64,000 nt of DNA from Macrocystis pyrifera (taxonomy: Eukaryota; Sar; Phaeophyceae; Laminariales; Laminariaceae): contig JASSKH010000001.1 of NCBI GenBank assembly GCA_031763025.1, forward strand, positions 18,267,142-18,331,141, written 5' to 3'. The first letter of the stretch is position 1; the number at the start of each line of letters is the position of its first letter. Positions 35,101 through 42,360 of the stretch are shown here, piece by piece. Below the pieces are notes generated by a model. That model saw only the letters and a program-made list of their open reading frames with translations, was not told the origin of the DNA and ran no database searches. The position numbers and the translations under genes were made by a program.

Positions 35101-37021
35101 GAAAGCAATTCGTGTTGAATTCGCTGAAATTTTGGCGAATATGTACTTTGCTGGCATACCCGTGTGTCTACTGCAGGTCATGGGCACCATGTCAGCCCAC
35201 AACACCGACCGGTCTTCCAAGCGCTCGTCGGGCGGACCTCATCTTGGCTTCCGGGGGATGAAGGTACCTCCACTTTTCACATTTACAGCGAAGTTATCTC
35301 AGCTGTCACACCACTACAGTACTGCTTTTTTTGTGTCTGATATTGTCGCTGCTATTGGAATCAGCCCTGAAGGTTTCCCCTGACGAGCGCCTTACCTCCC
35401 AACTGGTCCGTGGCTCCTGAATAGGAGAGCTTGCTGGACATCACCACATCAGCCTGTGCGGCGCATAACGACAATGGCCCTGCATGGAAGCACGGGTGGG
35501 TTTGCATCACCAAAAACCAACGCGTTGACGACCCTGTGCTCTGGATGTGGGTGAATGATATCCTTCTGGACTCTAGCAACCAAGCGCTGGTGCTTGACTG
35601 CTGCATCATGCCGATGGACAGTACGCATCATGAGGCCTCTCTTCAGCTGGCAGCTGTGGTCGGTGGTATGTCCAAGATCCTCAAGGTATCGAACCTTTAG
35701 TCGGCGTTGTTGTGCCGTGGTAATTTCGTTAATACGTCGGCGCTCGCACGTCCGACATGTGAGCACCTGTTTCCTCCATTTTCAATTTCGGTGGTCGGGC
35801 AGAGTAAGGAGTACGCTTTGTGTACTTTATATACAGAGGGCTGGGTGTCTGTGTTTGCAGGTCCGACATAAACTGTCTGTTTAGGCCATTTTTGTGGAGG
35901 TCAAGGTCGGGACACGCATAGGTCAAGGCCGGGACACGCATGTGGTAGACACATGCTTAGGCAAGCTTCCATGCGCTACAGCGCGCTTCAGCCGGATATT
36001 GTTGCAACTGCGGCTGTCTCGCCTGCAGTACGTGTTCGAACGGAGTAACCCCCAGGCTACAGTGTAAGCACTGTAGTGCTCCTCGGAGCACTGCAATGAA
36101 ATACCTGCAGATTTCCAGTTCCAGGTCTCCCAGAGGGCAACTCTGTTGAATACGTGGTTCATCCGCGTGGTACCAAACGCGGTCGCGGGTGATTTAATAC
36201 CTTGTACGCTTGCACGATGTGTGGCAAGTGGCATTTTGGCAAGCCAGGTGGCATATGTCGTACGGGTTTTGAGCTTCCTTGGTTTTTTGGACGACAGTGA
36301 GAAACACCCGGTAATACTCGATTATGCTTATTTAATGGATTTCCACCAATCAAAGGCAGGCACTCCCATCCGTGAGCGTCTCTTTCTTATCCCTTTTGTT
36401 ACGGCGGTGACCTTTCATCAGCACAACCCCAGCCCGTTTAAGTAGGCCCTCTGCATTGGACTGGTTCGGACAGTCACCACACGTCGTTGTGCCAAATCCT
36501 GTGGCCAGAGCGCTGCTATACCGCATTCCGACCACCAGTGTCCGTGCATCTTGCAGGTTTGCCATGAGGAGTTCGAGCTCTGGACGGCACTGCTGCCTAC
36601 CGCCGTCGAACGTGCCCGCCAGACGTATGCACACGCCTCGAACTGCATCTACTCGATTCCGAGTAACTGTAGCCCAACTTTGTGCAGCTGTGGCATGGGC
36701 AAAGACCTGCCCCCCGCGTTCATGGAGTCAATGCAGTCTGTGAAAGCAATGGCAGGGGGTGCAGCGGTCACCACGCTTGTCTACAGGGCGGCACTGTCAC
36801 CGCTGTACGCCCCCCTTGAGATGGCTGCCGCTAGAAACGTATCGGCGGAGGGGTCTCAGTCTGATGGCGGTGTCAGGTGCACAACGTGTGGAAAGGGGGG
36901 TTCTTCCATGCTTTGCTCACGTTGCCGTAAGGTCACCTACTGTTCCAAAGAGTGCCAGCGCCAGGACTGGAAGAACCACAAGGTCAAGTGCGCGGCTAAG
37001 TCTGGTTCGGGAAAACCTTGA
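21004..37021 (+). CDS. DUF4470-MYND zinc-finger protein, 11-exon gene
   Basis: I read 11 exons (listed separately) whose junctions keep one frame across every intron: introns 1-5 are all phase 1, introns 6-10 all phase 0. The product is about 1,400 residues. The N-terminus has GNTP followed by ADILSLGCGDIRDLLYS and LNDWEPAIHARNL, the hallmark of DUF4470, a domain found with MYND fingers in fungal and algal proteins. The C-terminus is a MYND finger (36878-36991). MYND fingers bind proline-rich partner peptides; the role of DUF4470 is unknown, so no pathway is assigned. The start at 21004 follows an in-frame TAG eight codons upstream. Oddities are a single-base frame slip in a T8 run of exon 7, an atypical donor after exon 3, and a roughly 7-kb intron 5 loaded with repeats. 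An automated call might split it into two genes at intron 5. Confidence 0.8.
21520..21555 (+). repeat. 36-base poly-C tract before the exon 2 splice acceptor
   Basis: An uninterrupted C-run of 36 bases ends 12 bases before the exon 2 acceptor (CTCCCAACTAAAG). It occupies the position of the polypyrimidine tract of intron 1. Homopolymers this long are prone to length change and to sequencing error. Confidence 0.9.
21568..22416 (+). CDS. DUF4470-MYND gene, exon 2 (DUF4470 core)
   Basis: Acceptor AACTAAAG. The exon encodes NTPPSDLLQHVPHD, then ADILSLGCGDIRDLL and TLNDWEPAIHARNLVMLQ, the DUF4470 signature. A charged low-complexity insert follows (about 70 residues rich in A, S, G and R), then a helical region ending in DYNSCQAYNEMVHK. 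Donor GTAAGATC. The frame stays open past the donor to 22634, but the phase match to exon 3 and the family pattern favour splicing here. Confidence 0.8.
22664..22837 (+). CDS. DUF4470-MYND gene, exon 3
   Basis: Acceptor GACCGTACTGCAG. Encodes LAEGILDPFPLLLADKK, then VNPLLLVTERKGTAYSLHYG and FPLDAFH, matching the family's NP..HYG...GFH block. The 3' end is uncertain: the only phase-fitting donor I see is GTCCGG, which is weak. If unspliced, the frame stops at 22852-22854, after which the same frame is again open for about 43 codons. Confidence 0.6.
23300..23551. mobile_element. Possible 252-bp inverted-repeat element in intron 3
   Basis: Arms GCGTTCTATGATAGAGGT at 23300-23317 and the complement of GCGTTCTACGATAGAGGT at 23534-23551 differ at one base. 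The interior has no coding frame. No target duplication is evident, so the exact ends are unsure. Confidence 0.55.
23717..24220 (+). CDS. DUF4470-MYND gene, exon 4
   Basis: Acceptor AACGTGGCAG. Encodes ASWKLRDEIFQDKHNKLAP, a basic linker, then LRMNIHVGDAIDFCDAIL and FDVISTGNLAEHLG, which match the family's GDAL.FC.AL and FDVI.TSNL..HLG blocks. The donor GTAAACAG leaves one base that completes glycine with exon 5. The 5' boundary is less certain, because the frame is also open upstream to 23680. Confidence 0.7.
24516..24565 (+). pseudogene. Vestigial duplicate of exon 5
   Basis: After GCGCAG, this stretch reads EVVSSLVASAPLLEEC then stop, clearly related to the start of exon 5 (IVNLLVGTAPLLRPQ). 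It is one base longer at the acceptor, so it could not be spliced in frame. The preceding bases also resemble those before exon 5. I infer an exon duplication that has decayed within intron 4. Confidence 0.65.
24579..24815 (+). repeat. Diverged tandem duplication in intron 4 (about 122-bp unit)
   Basis: Two units start near 24579 and 24701. Shared words in the same order are CATG.GGCAGCAC or near, GAGAAC, TTTTC, CTAC.AA, CCAACAC.TTCGCGA and TTGAT. It lies between the vestigial exon and exon 5 and may belong to the same local duplication. Confidence 0.55.
24862..25032 (+). CDS. DUF4470-MYND gene, exon 5
   Basis: Acceptor CATTCTTGCGCAG. Encodes IVNLLVGTAPLLRPQPHAVL, LYKDTGAFYKKLL and SQAAALLL, then one base before the donor GTATGCAT. 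The split glycine codon continues in exon 6, about 7 kb away (LLLG-VVPVSS), matching the family's ALLLGL motif. Confidence 0.82.
25395..25695 (+). repeat. GC-rich diverged tandem duplication
   Basis: Two units, near 25400-25515 and 25590-25690, share GTTGG.GTTT.C.CAC, GTGCGG.G and ATCGACCCGGGGG, followed by GTGTTG.AGTT. No function apparent. Confidence 0.6.
26818..26923. mobile_element. TA-target inverted-repeat MITE, copy 2
   Basis: 106 bp; the left end TTACGGGGGGGCATAGTAAA and a worn right end ACTAAGGTTTCTCCGTAA are flanked by TA (26816-26817 and 26924-26925). The interior AAATATAT.GG.TTT word is shared with copies 1 and 3. Lies in intron 5. Confidence 0.85.
27640..28198 (+). mobile_element. 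Repeat B, full-length copy 2
   Basis: Opens with a 21-base G-run, then TTGTACTCGATAGGAGATAT, and continues through all blocks of the repeat (CGCATCCCTACAATGCCGGG, the TTGTGCGGAG..CCGCACAA hairpin and the GCTCACGCAATGAG.GGC hairpin) to an AT-rich tail. It abuts a second, truncated copy through a shared G-run. Confidence 0.85.
28199..28401 (+). mobile_element. Repeat B, truncated copy 3
   Basis: Begins at the G-run 28199-28206 with GTACTCATTATCAAGCATGG and follows the consensus for about 200 bp to CCGCTTGTGAGGCGG, then stops. It is more diverged than copy 2, so it is probably older. Confidence 0.8.
29023..29225. repeat. Imperfect (CTA/CTG)n trinucleotide tract
   Basis: About 200 bp of CTACTGCTGCTACTACTACT-type triplets with minor interruptions. 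Open frames over it are artefacts of the triplet repeat. Confidence 0.9.
29455..29835 (+). repeat. Pair of diverged direct repeats, about 110 bp each
   Basis: Units near 29455-29565 and 29722-29835 share ACACGACGGCCAGGACTCGG or near, GAGACGC.GT.CCCG and GCGG.A..GGC, ending CTCTGGATTGAGA-like. Spaced about 270 bp apart. Confidence 0.6.
31178..31807. mobile_element. TA-target MITE copy 4, split by repeat B
   Basis: The left end TTACGGGG (31178 on, preceded by TA at 31176-31177) and the right end (GGCATATTAAATAGGACC from about 31742 to CACCCGTAA at 31807, followed by TA) belong to the same inverted-repeat family as 26818-26923. A complete repeat B sits between them, in the G-run of the left end. 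The MITE's own interior is shortened to about 75 bp. Confidence 0.75.
31182..31740 (+). mobile_element. Repeat B, full-length copy 4, nested in a MITE
   Basis: Runs from a 12-base G-run through TGTACTCGAAAAGAGAGATG, the CGCATCCCTACAATGGCGGG block and the TTTGTGCAGAG..CGCACAAA hairpin to the AT-rich tail TATATAATATATAATATATAAT-like, then another G-run. G-runs on both sides equal the G-run of the host MITE, so they look like a duplicated target. Confidence 0.85.
32093..32256 (+). CDS. DUF4470-MYND gene, exon 6
   Basis: Acceptor TTTTAATGGCAG. Two bases complete the split glycine, then VVPVSSLSSVEGHADTTS and TILRLTWKHP, which fit the family's position after ALLLG. Donor GTAAGCC in phase 0. Confidence 0.8.
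32821..33136 (+). CDS. DUF4470-MYND gene, exon 7 (contains a frame slip)
   Basis: Acceptor CGAACTCCAG in phase 0. Begins ASAGPTCVLGDISPSEF and VYKAMFAHMPSTAMF. After a run of eight T (about 32932-32939) the homologous sequence continues in another frame: KHYTSASFGRLLILAG and FRSALHAVMDNSGIVLAPN, ending QEQ before GTCAGTC. One base too many or too few in the T-run explains it. This may be a sequencing or assembly error or a true frameshift; the rest of the gene is open on both sides. Confidence 0.72.
33414..34538 (+). CDS. DUF4470-MYND gene, exon 8
   Basis: Acceptor CCCCCTCGCAG. 375 codons in one frame: ALFHALGLAPIDQVHL, RRVVLLVPTSGLSLL, VTVHMAFVRVRRGG, a Ser/Pro-rich linker, then RVTLVMVSAEARARLAGKG, YSKSQGYAHFTLLPLEGLL and LDFNAEWARNT. 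The pattern of a VVP...strand block followed by ..HMAF.R. matches the middle of the MYND/DUF4470 family. A 13-base G-run codes for GGGG inside the exon and keeps frame as written. Donor GTGAGTAC. Confidence 0.85.
35177..35263 (+). CDS. DUF4470-MYND gene, exon 9
   Basis: Acceptor GTGTCTACTGCAG, donor GTACCTCC, 29 codons, phase 0 at both ends (VMGTMSAHNTDRSS through GFRGMK). It supplies the region just before the conserved ESL of exon 10. Confidence 0.65.
35425..35685 (+). CDS. DUF4470-MYND gene, exon 10
   Basis: Acceptor GGCTCCTGAATAG. 87 codons, from ESLLDITTSACAAHNDNG through DDPVLWMWVNDILLD and ALVLDCCIMPMD to GGMSKILK. Donor GTATCGAA. Phase 0 at both ends. Confidence 0.75.
36557..37021 (+). 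CDS. DUF4470-MYND gene, exon 11 (MYND finger)
   Basis: Acceptor GTGCATCTTGCAG. Encodes VCHEEFELWTALLPTAVERA, a CSCGMGK block, then VYRAALSPLYAP. It finishes with a complete MYND finger at 36878-36991 with spacing C-X2-C-X8-C-X2-C-X5-C-X3-C-X7-H-X3-C (CTTC, CSRC, YCSKECQ, DWKNHKVKC). All eight zinc ligands are present. Stop TGA at 37019-37021 after a short basic tail. Confidence 0.9.
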   Translation, partial: VCHEEFELWTALLPTAVERARQTYAHASNCIYSIPSNCSPTLCSCGMGKDLPPAFMESMQSVKAMAGGAAVTTLVYRAALSPLYAPLEMAAARNVSAEGSQSDGGVRCTTCGKGGSSMLCSRCRKVTYCSKECQRQDWKNHKVKCAAKSGSGKP

Positions 37022-38208
37022 AGGTGTACCGAAACAGCGTCGTTGGCGCATGACCAGAGGGAGAGGGAGAGCATTTCGCCTTCTATATATCTTTGTGAAC
37101 AGGCCCTGGACACGAAATCAAGGGGGTTGGTGGGGGAGGAGCGATTGCAATGAAGTACTGTCTTATCGGCCGTGAGTTGTTTGACGCACGCTATGAACAG
37201 TAAGGTGACACCGCAGAATTCATCTCACGGTGGCTATGAGTCGTCTCCTGTAATGCAGCTGTTACAACCGTGCTACTGAGTACCCTGGTATAACCCATGC
37301 CGGTAGGCGGTAGGGGAGGTGCGCGGAGGTGAGGTAAAATAGCGCAACAGTCGGAAATACTGTAGGGATTCAAACTAACGCAGTGTATGCCTTGTATACG
37401 ATCCTTCGCCCAGCTTCCAAGCGTGTGCGTGACACCCACATGCACGTCAGAGTCGGAGGCAACGTAGTATCAGGTTTAGCCCAACGTTGGCAAGGCGACT
37501 TGCAGCCATTTTCTCTGGTCTGCTGAAGCTCGTTTGTTTCACATTTCAGCCTTAGCTCGAGTGCTGGACCTGAAATGTGGATGGAAGGAGTTTCACCTTA
37601 CCACGTAGGGTGATAGCATTGTGCTGCTGGTCGTCTCAAGGTAAACTTCAATATTCAAGATCCGACGCCGAAATTACGAGTAGAGTAGCGCAGTGCGGCA
37701 ACTTCGAGTATGCAGGACAAGCACGCCGAGAATGACAAAATAAGAAACGTATAGTAATGGTGCCCAGCTGCGAGCGCCAATCCTATGCAATACAAGTGTT
37801 GCGACAAGGTTCTAAGGCTCGCTCACATCACGTCTGTATCCTAGTATATAATGCTCAGATTTTCTTCTTGGCGCCCCTATACTGTATCCCAGTATATGCT
37901 CAGACGACGTGTTCACAGCAGCTAACACCTCGGTCGCCCCCGATGATCTAGTGGTTAACCGTGAGTACTAATAAGGTTGAGCTCGAGGGTCCGTGTCTCC
38001 GTATGTATGGGTTTTTTTAATTCTCGAGTAACACTGTCTGGAGAGCCTACTGTAGCCCGGGTAGGCACCGATTGACGCGAGTCAACGAGAGAAGAAAGCG
38101 TTGAACCCTTGTCGTGAGAAAAATTCCTTCCAAGGCACGTACTGTAGTGAATACGGGGGAGAGCATCCAGCCAGCCTGTTAAGTGACCCTGAATCTAAGT
38201 TACGACTA
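37022..38208. other. Stretch downstream of the MYND gene, no gene recognised
   Basis: Only short unremarkable frames. A tRNA-like segment lies near 37937-38003. No polyadenylation signal stands out. Confidence 0.4.
37937..38003 (+). other. tRNA-like relic (Glu-type 5' half)
   Basis: CCCCGATGATCTAGTGGTTA is very close to the 5' half of eukaryotic glutamate tRNAs and contains an A-box. The 3' half (GAGGGTCCGTGTCTC) only vaguely resembles a B-box and T-arm, and no acceptor stem closes. Probably a decayed tRNA or a tRNA-derived repeat head. Confidence 0.4.
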
Positions 38209-38313
38209 TTACGGGGGTCCATAGTTAACGGGAGCAATTTTTTTCAGTAAAAATAGGCAAATATATAGGTTTTTATGTACACCATAGGTCCTGTTAACTA
38301 TGGACCCCCGTAA
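38209..38313. mobile_element. TA-target inverted-repeat MITE, copy 3
   Basis: 105 bp with near-perfect terminal inverted repeats TTACGGGGGTCCATAGTTAA and its complement, flanked by TA (38207-38208 and 38314-38315). Same interior words as copy 1 (AAATATATAGGTTTTTAT). Confidence 0.9.
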
Positions 38314-38940
38314 TAGGAGGGAGCAGGAAAAGGGCGAATACAATAAGCGGAAAGGACAACAACGGAACGGAAACAAGTGGTACTGTGCCATGCTTTTGGA
38401 GGAAGGGGGGGTTGTATTCTCGTGGTATACGCGTAGTTGGTTCCGGTGCACCTTGCGCACATACGCTACTCTGGTTGGTTGGTTGGTTGGTTGGTTGAAC
38501 GACGTGCTTGCCGTTTAGAGCGCAGGCCCCACGGATAGCCTTCAAGAGATGGAGTCCATGTTCGCGTGTATTCGAGAATCTCATGTCGAACATACTTATG
38601 TAGAGGCCAATAATGTGGGATTTGTGGCATGTGTGGTATTGTTGCAGGTAGCATGCATGCATGGGGGGGGGTGAGCACACGAGAATTCTCACTCCACACT
38701 GCGCAGAATGGCTCCTTCTCGAGAGTTCTGCGCCCGTACGCCATTGCCATACCGTAAAATACATGTATTATCTTCCCATTGCGTCTATAACTTGGTGTGA
38801 CTGTCTTATGAGCCGGGCATTGTGAGCACACGTCGCTGGAGACAAGAAAGCAATGACATTGTTTTCGTACATGCAGCGCACATCACAGTGAAAAGACTAA
38901 GGCACCGTCTGCTTACTACGAATATAGAAAGCTTTACTGC
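38314..38940. other. Stretch with no recognised gene
   Basis: Includes a (GGTT)n run at 38473-38497 and a 9-base G-run near 38663. Nothing else recognised. Confidence 0.4.
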
Positions 38941-40016
38941 GCGGAAGAAACAACCACAATGTTCAGGATTTGGCGCAGAGCATGGCCCCAATCAGGCCAA
39001 CACCCCCCCTTGCCCCGGGCCATTCATCACGATCACCACCAGCTCGAACACATCACAACAAACGTGTGCCGACGAAGAATTGGCCGAATGGTTTGCGCTG
39101 CCCCCGTATTCGTCAATCTCTACCCCCCATCGAGCTCACTTAACCCAAACAAGTGCTACTTTGTCTGTGCAAAAGGAAAATAGTTGAAGACCAGGGTTCT
39201 GGTAAAGACGGCACAAGGCACTAAGCCAATATCTTATAGAGCTAGTAGACAACGAGCTTTCTAACCGCTATTGTCCTATCGATTGATGATGAAAATACAT
39301 ACAGACCCGGCGTCCTCGATGACTTGGCAGGTGGTCCTCGTGCCTACTAACATCAATTCCGTGGGTTCGAGTATCACCGAGTACATACTCGTAGGGACTG
39401 TTTCTAGCATAAAATTTGTTTAGCCGAAAGCGCAAGAGCGTAATTTAGCATAATTTGATTAAAATCGACAAGCAGCGGGAATGCTGAACCCTATGCGCGA
39501 TAAAAATGAAGGCACGTACCGGGGGGGAGGAGGGACGACACCTGTGACCACGACTTGTCCAGAAGATGGCTGAGAGCAAAACCCTCCTACTTGTTAAGGT
39601 GGAAAGTTAAAGTGATGAAAACAAAAACAAAAAAAACAATGTGACCGAACTCATAGCGGCAGCGCAAAGTCTAATACTACTCATTCAGTGCAATGTACCC
39701 AAACATATGCGCGCCTGAATGGGAGAAGCAGGGAAGGCTTTCCATCTTTCGTGTCGACAACATTCCTGAGACAGCGATCTCAACGATGAGACAAAAATCT
39801 GTGGATCAGGTTTGCGCAATAACAAGTTGAAGGTTCTATTGAAGCATTGAAGGCCAGCCACCACCGGTATGAGTAGCACTAGCGCAAACAACGCCCAACA
39901 TGTCTGTAACGACATCCACGACAAGGCAAGACCGCTTTTCCAAGCCTTCGCCCTCAAATGCGTGCATACTCCTGCCTGGAGGCAAAAAATAAGGTGGTTG
40001 GAAACTCAACTTGGCC
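38941..40016. repeat. Duplicated segment, downstream flank of the ankyrin pseudogene
   Basis: 38955-39185 aligns with 60650-60935 (shared TTAGGCGCAGAGCAT or near, AATTGGCCGAA, CGAGCTCACTT..CC.AAAC). The part next to 40017 resembles the sequence below the intact ankyrin gene. A - strand frame at 39685-39957 contains one hydrophobic segment (LFALVLLIPVVAGL) but nothing else I recognise. Confidence 0.6.
39311..39380 (+). other. tRNA-like relic
   Basis: CGTCCTCGATGACTTGGCAG with A-box-like TGACTTGGCAGG, then GGGTTCGAGTATC matching the B-box pattern GGTTCGA.TC about 45 bases on. Acceptor-stem pairing is poor. Possibly a degraded tRNA or SINE head. Confidence 0.4.
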
Positions 40017-41921
40017 TTACAAAAAAGTCACAATGTCCCTGAAAATCGAGTCCTCTTGCAACAGTAGAAGCTTTTCCACTACTGCCACGAAGCGCGTTCT
40101 CCCGTCCTAGCCCGCAACCCCTGCGGCCTCCCCAGTACTACCTTCGCTCAACACGCAACACACCCCAAGTCTCAACGCTAGTGCTGCTGTTGCCCCCGGC
40201 AGATGCCGCCCCCCACCTTTTTTTTCGCCGGTGAGTTTTTCCCTTGCTGGCAAATAAATCCCTGGGTTTGACGAACAAGGCAGAGAAGAGTGGTATTCTT
40301 CGACGCTTCTTGGCTCGAGGATACCCTCAAGCGGATCGGAAGAGTGCTTCTCCCGCTCGGCAACCCTGGGCAACCAGCGCGCGCGGCAGAGAACGAGCCA
40401 GCCGCGGCGTCGCCAGCTCCGGTCCATCGGTGCTACGTTCAGCATTTTTCGGATACCATTTTGGGCAAACTGATTCCTGGCGTTCTCGGTAATGGCGGTG
40501 CAGGTGCCGACAACCTCGGCGGGAGTATTGCCGTCGGAGTCAGTAGCGGTCTCGTCCGCGCCCTAATTGAGCAGAAGCTGTACGTGCCATGCTAGGGATG
40601 ATATAGATATACGCGAAGTGCAGAGGTGAGTGTCCCCATAACCTTACCTCGACGATAGCGCCGGCCCGGAGGAGTTCCTCGATTGCCCTGTCTGCAGATC
40701 GCAACTCTGCCGCAAGGAGGTACGGTTTTTCGCCCGGTATTTCATTTCCCACATCGGCACCACGAGCCACGAGCTCGCGAAATGCCTCCGGCTTGTTTGC
40801 GCAGATGGCATAGCGCAGCGCTTCACTGCACATACGCCTCTGACCGTCCGTTGCCTCGGCCGTGTTGACGACCTGCAGCAGCCACCCCGTGTGTCCGCTC
40901 GAAAGAGCAGCATCGAGGCTGGTCATCCTACTGCGGGTCCCGCCCACTGCAGCAACCCCGTCTTGCAGAAGAGCTACACAGGCTTCCACTCGGTGACGTC
41001 GAGCGGCCACATGCAGCGCTACATAGGACACGGTTTCCGCAAAAAGAAGCGAGGGGTTAGCAACATCATTCAAACCAACGAGCCCAAAACTCGATGAAAT
41101 AGCATGAGCAGAATATTTGTACGATTTCAGTGAAGCGCAGCCTAAAATATGTTTTCCTTTCTACTGTACGTGAGGCCGTTGGCATGCTTTCTCGGCTACT
41201 CCACGCGTACCTGATTGGCGGCCCATATCGTAGCGCCCGGTGGAAACGTTTCCGAAAGAAAGAATATCATCGATCACTCTGGGGTAGTTGCGGATGGCAG
41301 CCAGGTGTAGAGGCGTACGTTCGTCCCCGGATTGTGGGTGTGCACAGGCTCCCTTTAAAAGCAAGAACACCACATGCCGCGATGGCCGTACGCATTGGCG
41401 TGATGAACAGGGGTCCACCCCCTCGCATCCAACACGCCAACACTGGCCCCGGCAGCAATAAGACTTCTAGCCGCAGCGCCACTCTCAGAAATAGCCGCGC
41501 AATGGAGCGCTGTTCAGTTTTCACGAGAGCTGTCCCTCTCGTGCACATACACCTGCCTTCACTAGTTCCTCCATAACGCCTGCATTACCGCTTCTCGTCG
41601 CCAGTTGCAACAGCGGCGCCGGTAGAACCCGTTCGGGCAGTGGTCCTGCCTTCACCCCGGCAGTACGCAGCCGCTTTACTTGTTTCGGGAACGAAGTTGC
41701 CGGCGGCCGCGGCGCGCTCAAGCGGTATCCTCAACCAGTCCAAGGACGGCCCGAGAGGCGAGCTCTGCAACACCAGGTCTACTAGCTGAACCTCCATGCC
41801 ACGGATCAAATCCCTCAACACGGGAATACGCTCGGGTTTGATATGCCGGGGAGATAGGTGGCGAAATCGAGGAAGCCGAAGATGCCCCTGCACTGGGAGA
41901 GGTTATTTCAGATGCGGACAT
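40017..41921 (-). pseudogene. Ankyrin-repeat gene, decayed paralogue
   Basis: Read on -, it starts MSASEITSPSAG at 41921 and follows the ankyrin gene at 61.4-63.4 kb part by part: LVDLVLQSSPLGPSLDWLRI, PAPLLQLATRSGNAGVMEEL, VVFLLLKGACAH, TPLHLAAIRNYPRVIDDILS, then, across an intron at 41019-41210 with the same donor and acceptor positions, ALHVAARRHRVEACVALLQ and KPEAFRELVARGADV. The C-terminal words RRRGWLVLCRARW and the end LLLLQEDSIFRDIVTFL-like lie down to 40017. The frame changes at least three times in exon 1, and a stop falls after HSPLHFAYIYI (40540), so it is a pseudogene. Ankyrin repeats normally form protein-binding surfaces. Confidence 0.85.
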
Positions 41922-42360
41922 GGTCTTGAGGGGGGTTTCTCTTCGAGAGAAATATCAAAAGCGCTAGGAGGGTCAGGGACGGCCCGAAGGTGATTAAACA
42001 GAACAGTTTGACGTCTACGGTCGAATGTAGGTATGAAAAAATCCCAGTGTCCTAGATACCGGGCCTAAGCGGGTTGGTGCGGCGTACGACATCGTAACAG
42101 CAACAAAGAATTGATGGGAGTTTCGGAAGGCGCTAAGGTACGAGTGAGACCTGTAAGCATCGTTCACCTTGGTCTCGCAGTTGGTAACGCCAGTGATCGG
42201 AAGGACGCGGCCGTCAATGCTTTCAAACACGAGACACTACCGCATATTAGTGCCATCGATACCAAAAGATTCCCTGGCCTGCAAGCAACGCCGCTACGCT
42301 TAGGTCGGCAGGACGCACTTCGGTGTTTTACGTATTGCAGGCGAGGTGCGTGTAGGTATC
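41922..42360 (-). other. Upstream flank shared with the other ankyrin gene
   Basis: Words such as GTTTCGGAAGGCG, CGAGTGAGACC.GT and CGCAGTTGGTAACGCCA recur in order at 63600-63700 upstream of the intact paralogue. The duplication therefore included promoter-side DNA. No TATA box is clear. Confidence 0.55.

Noticed and set aside
37937-38003. A functional tRNA-Glu
   Set aside because: Only the 5' half matches; acceptor and T-arm do not pair and the B-box is poor.
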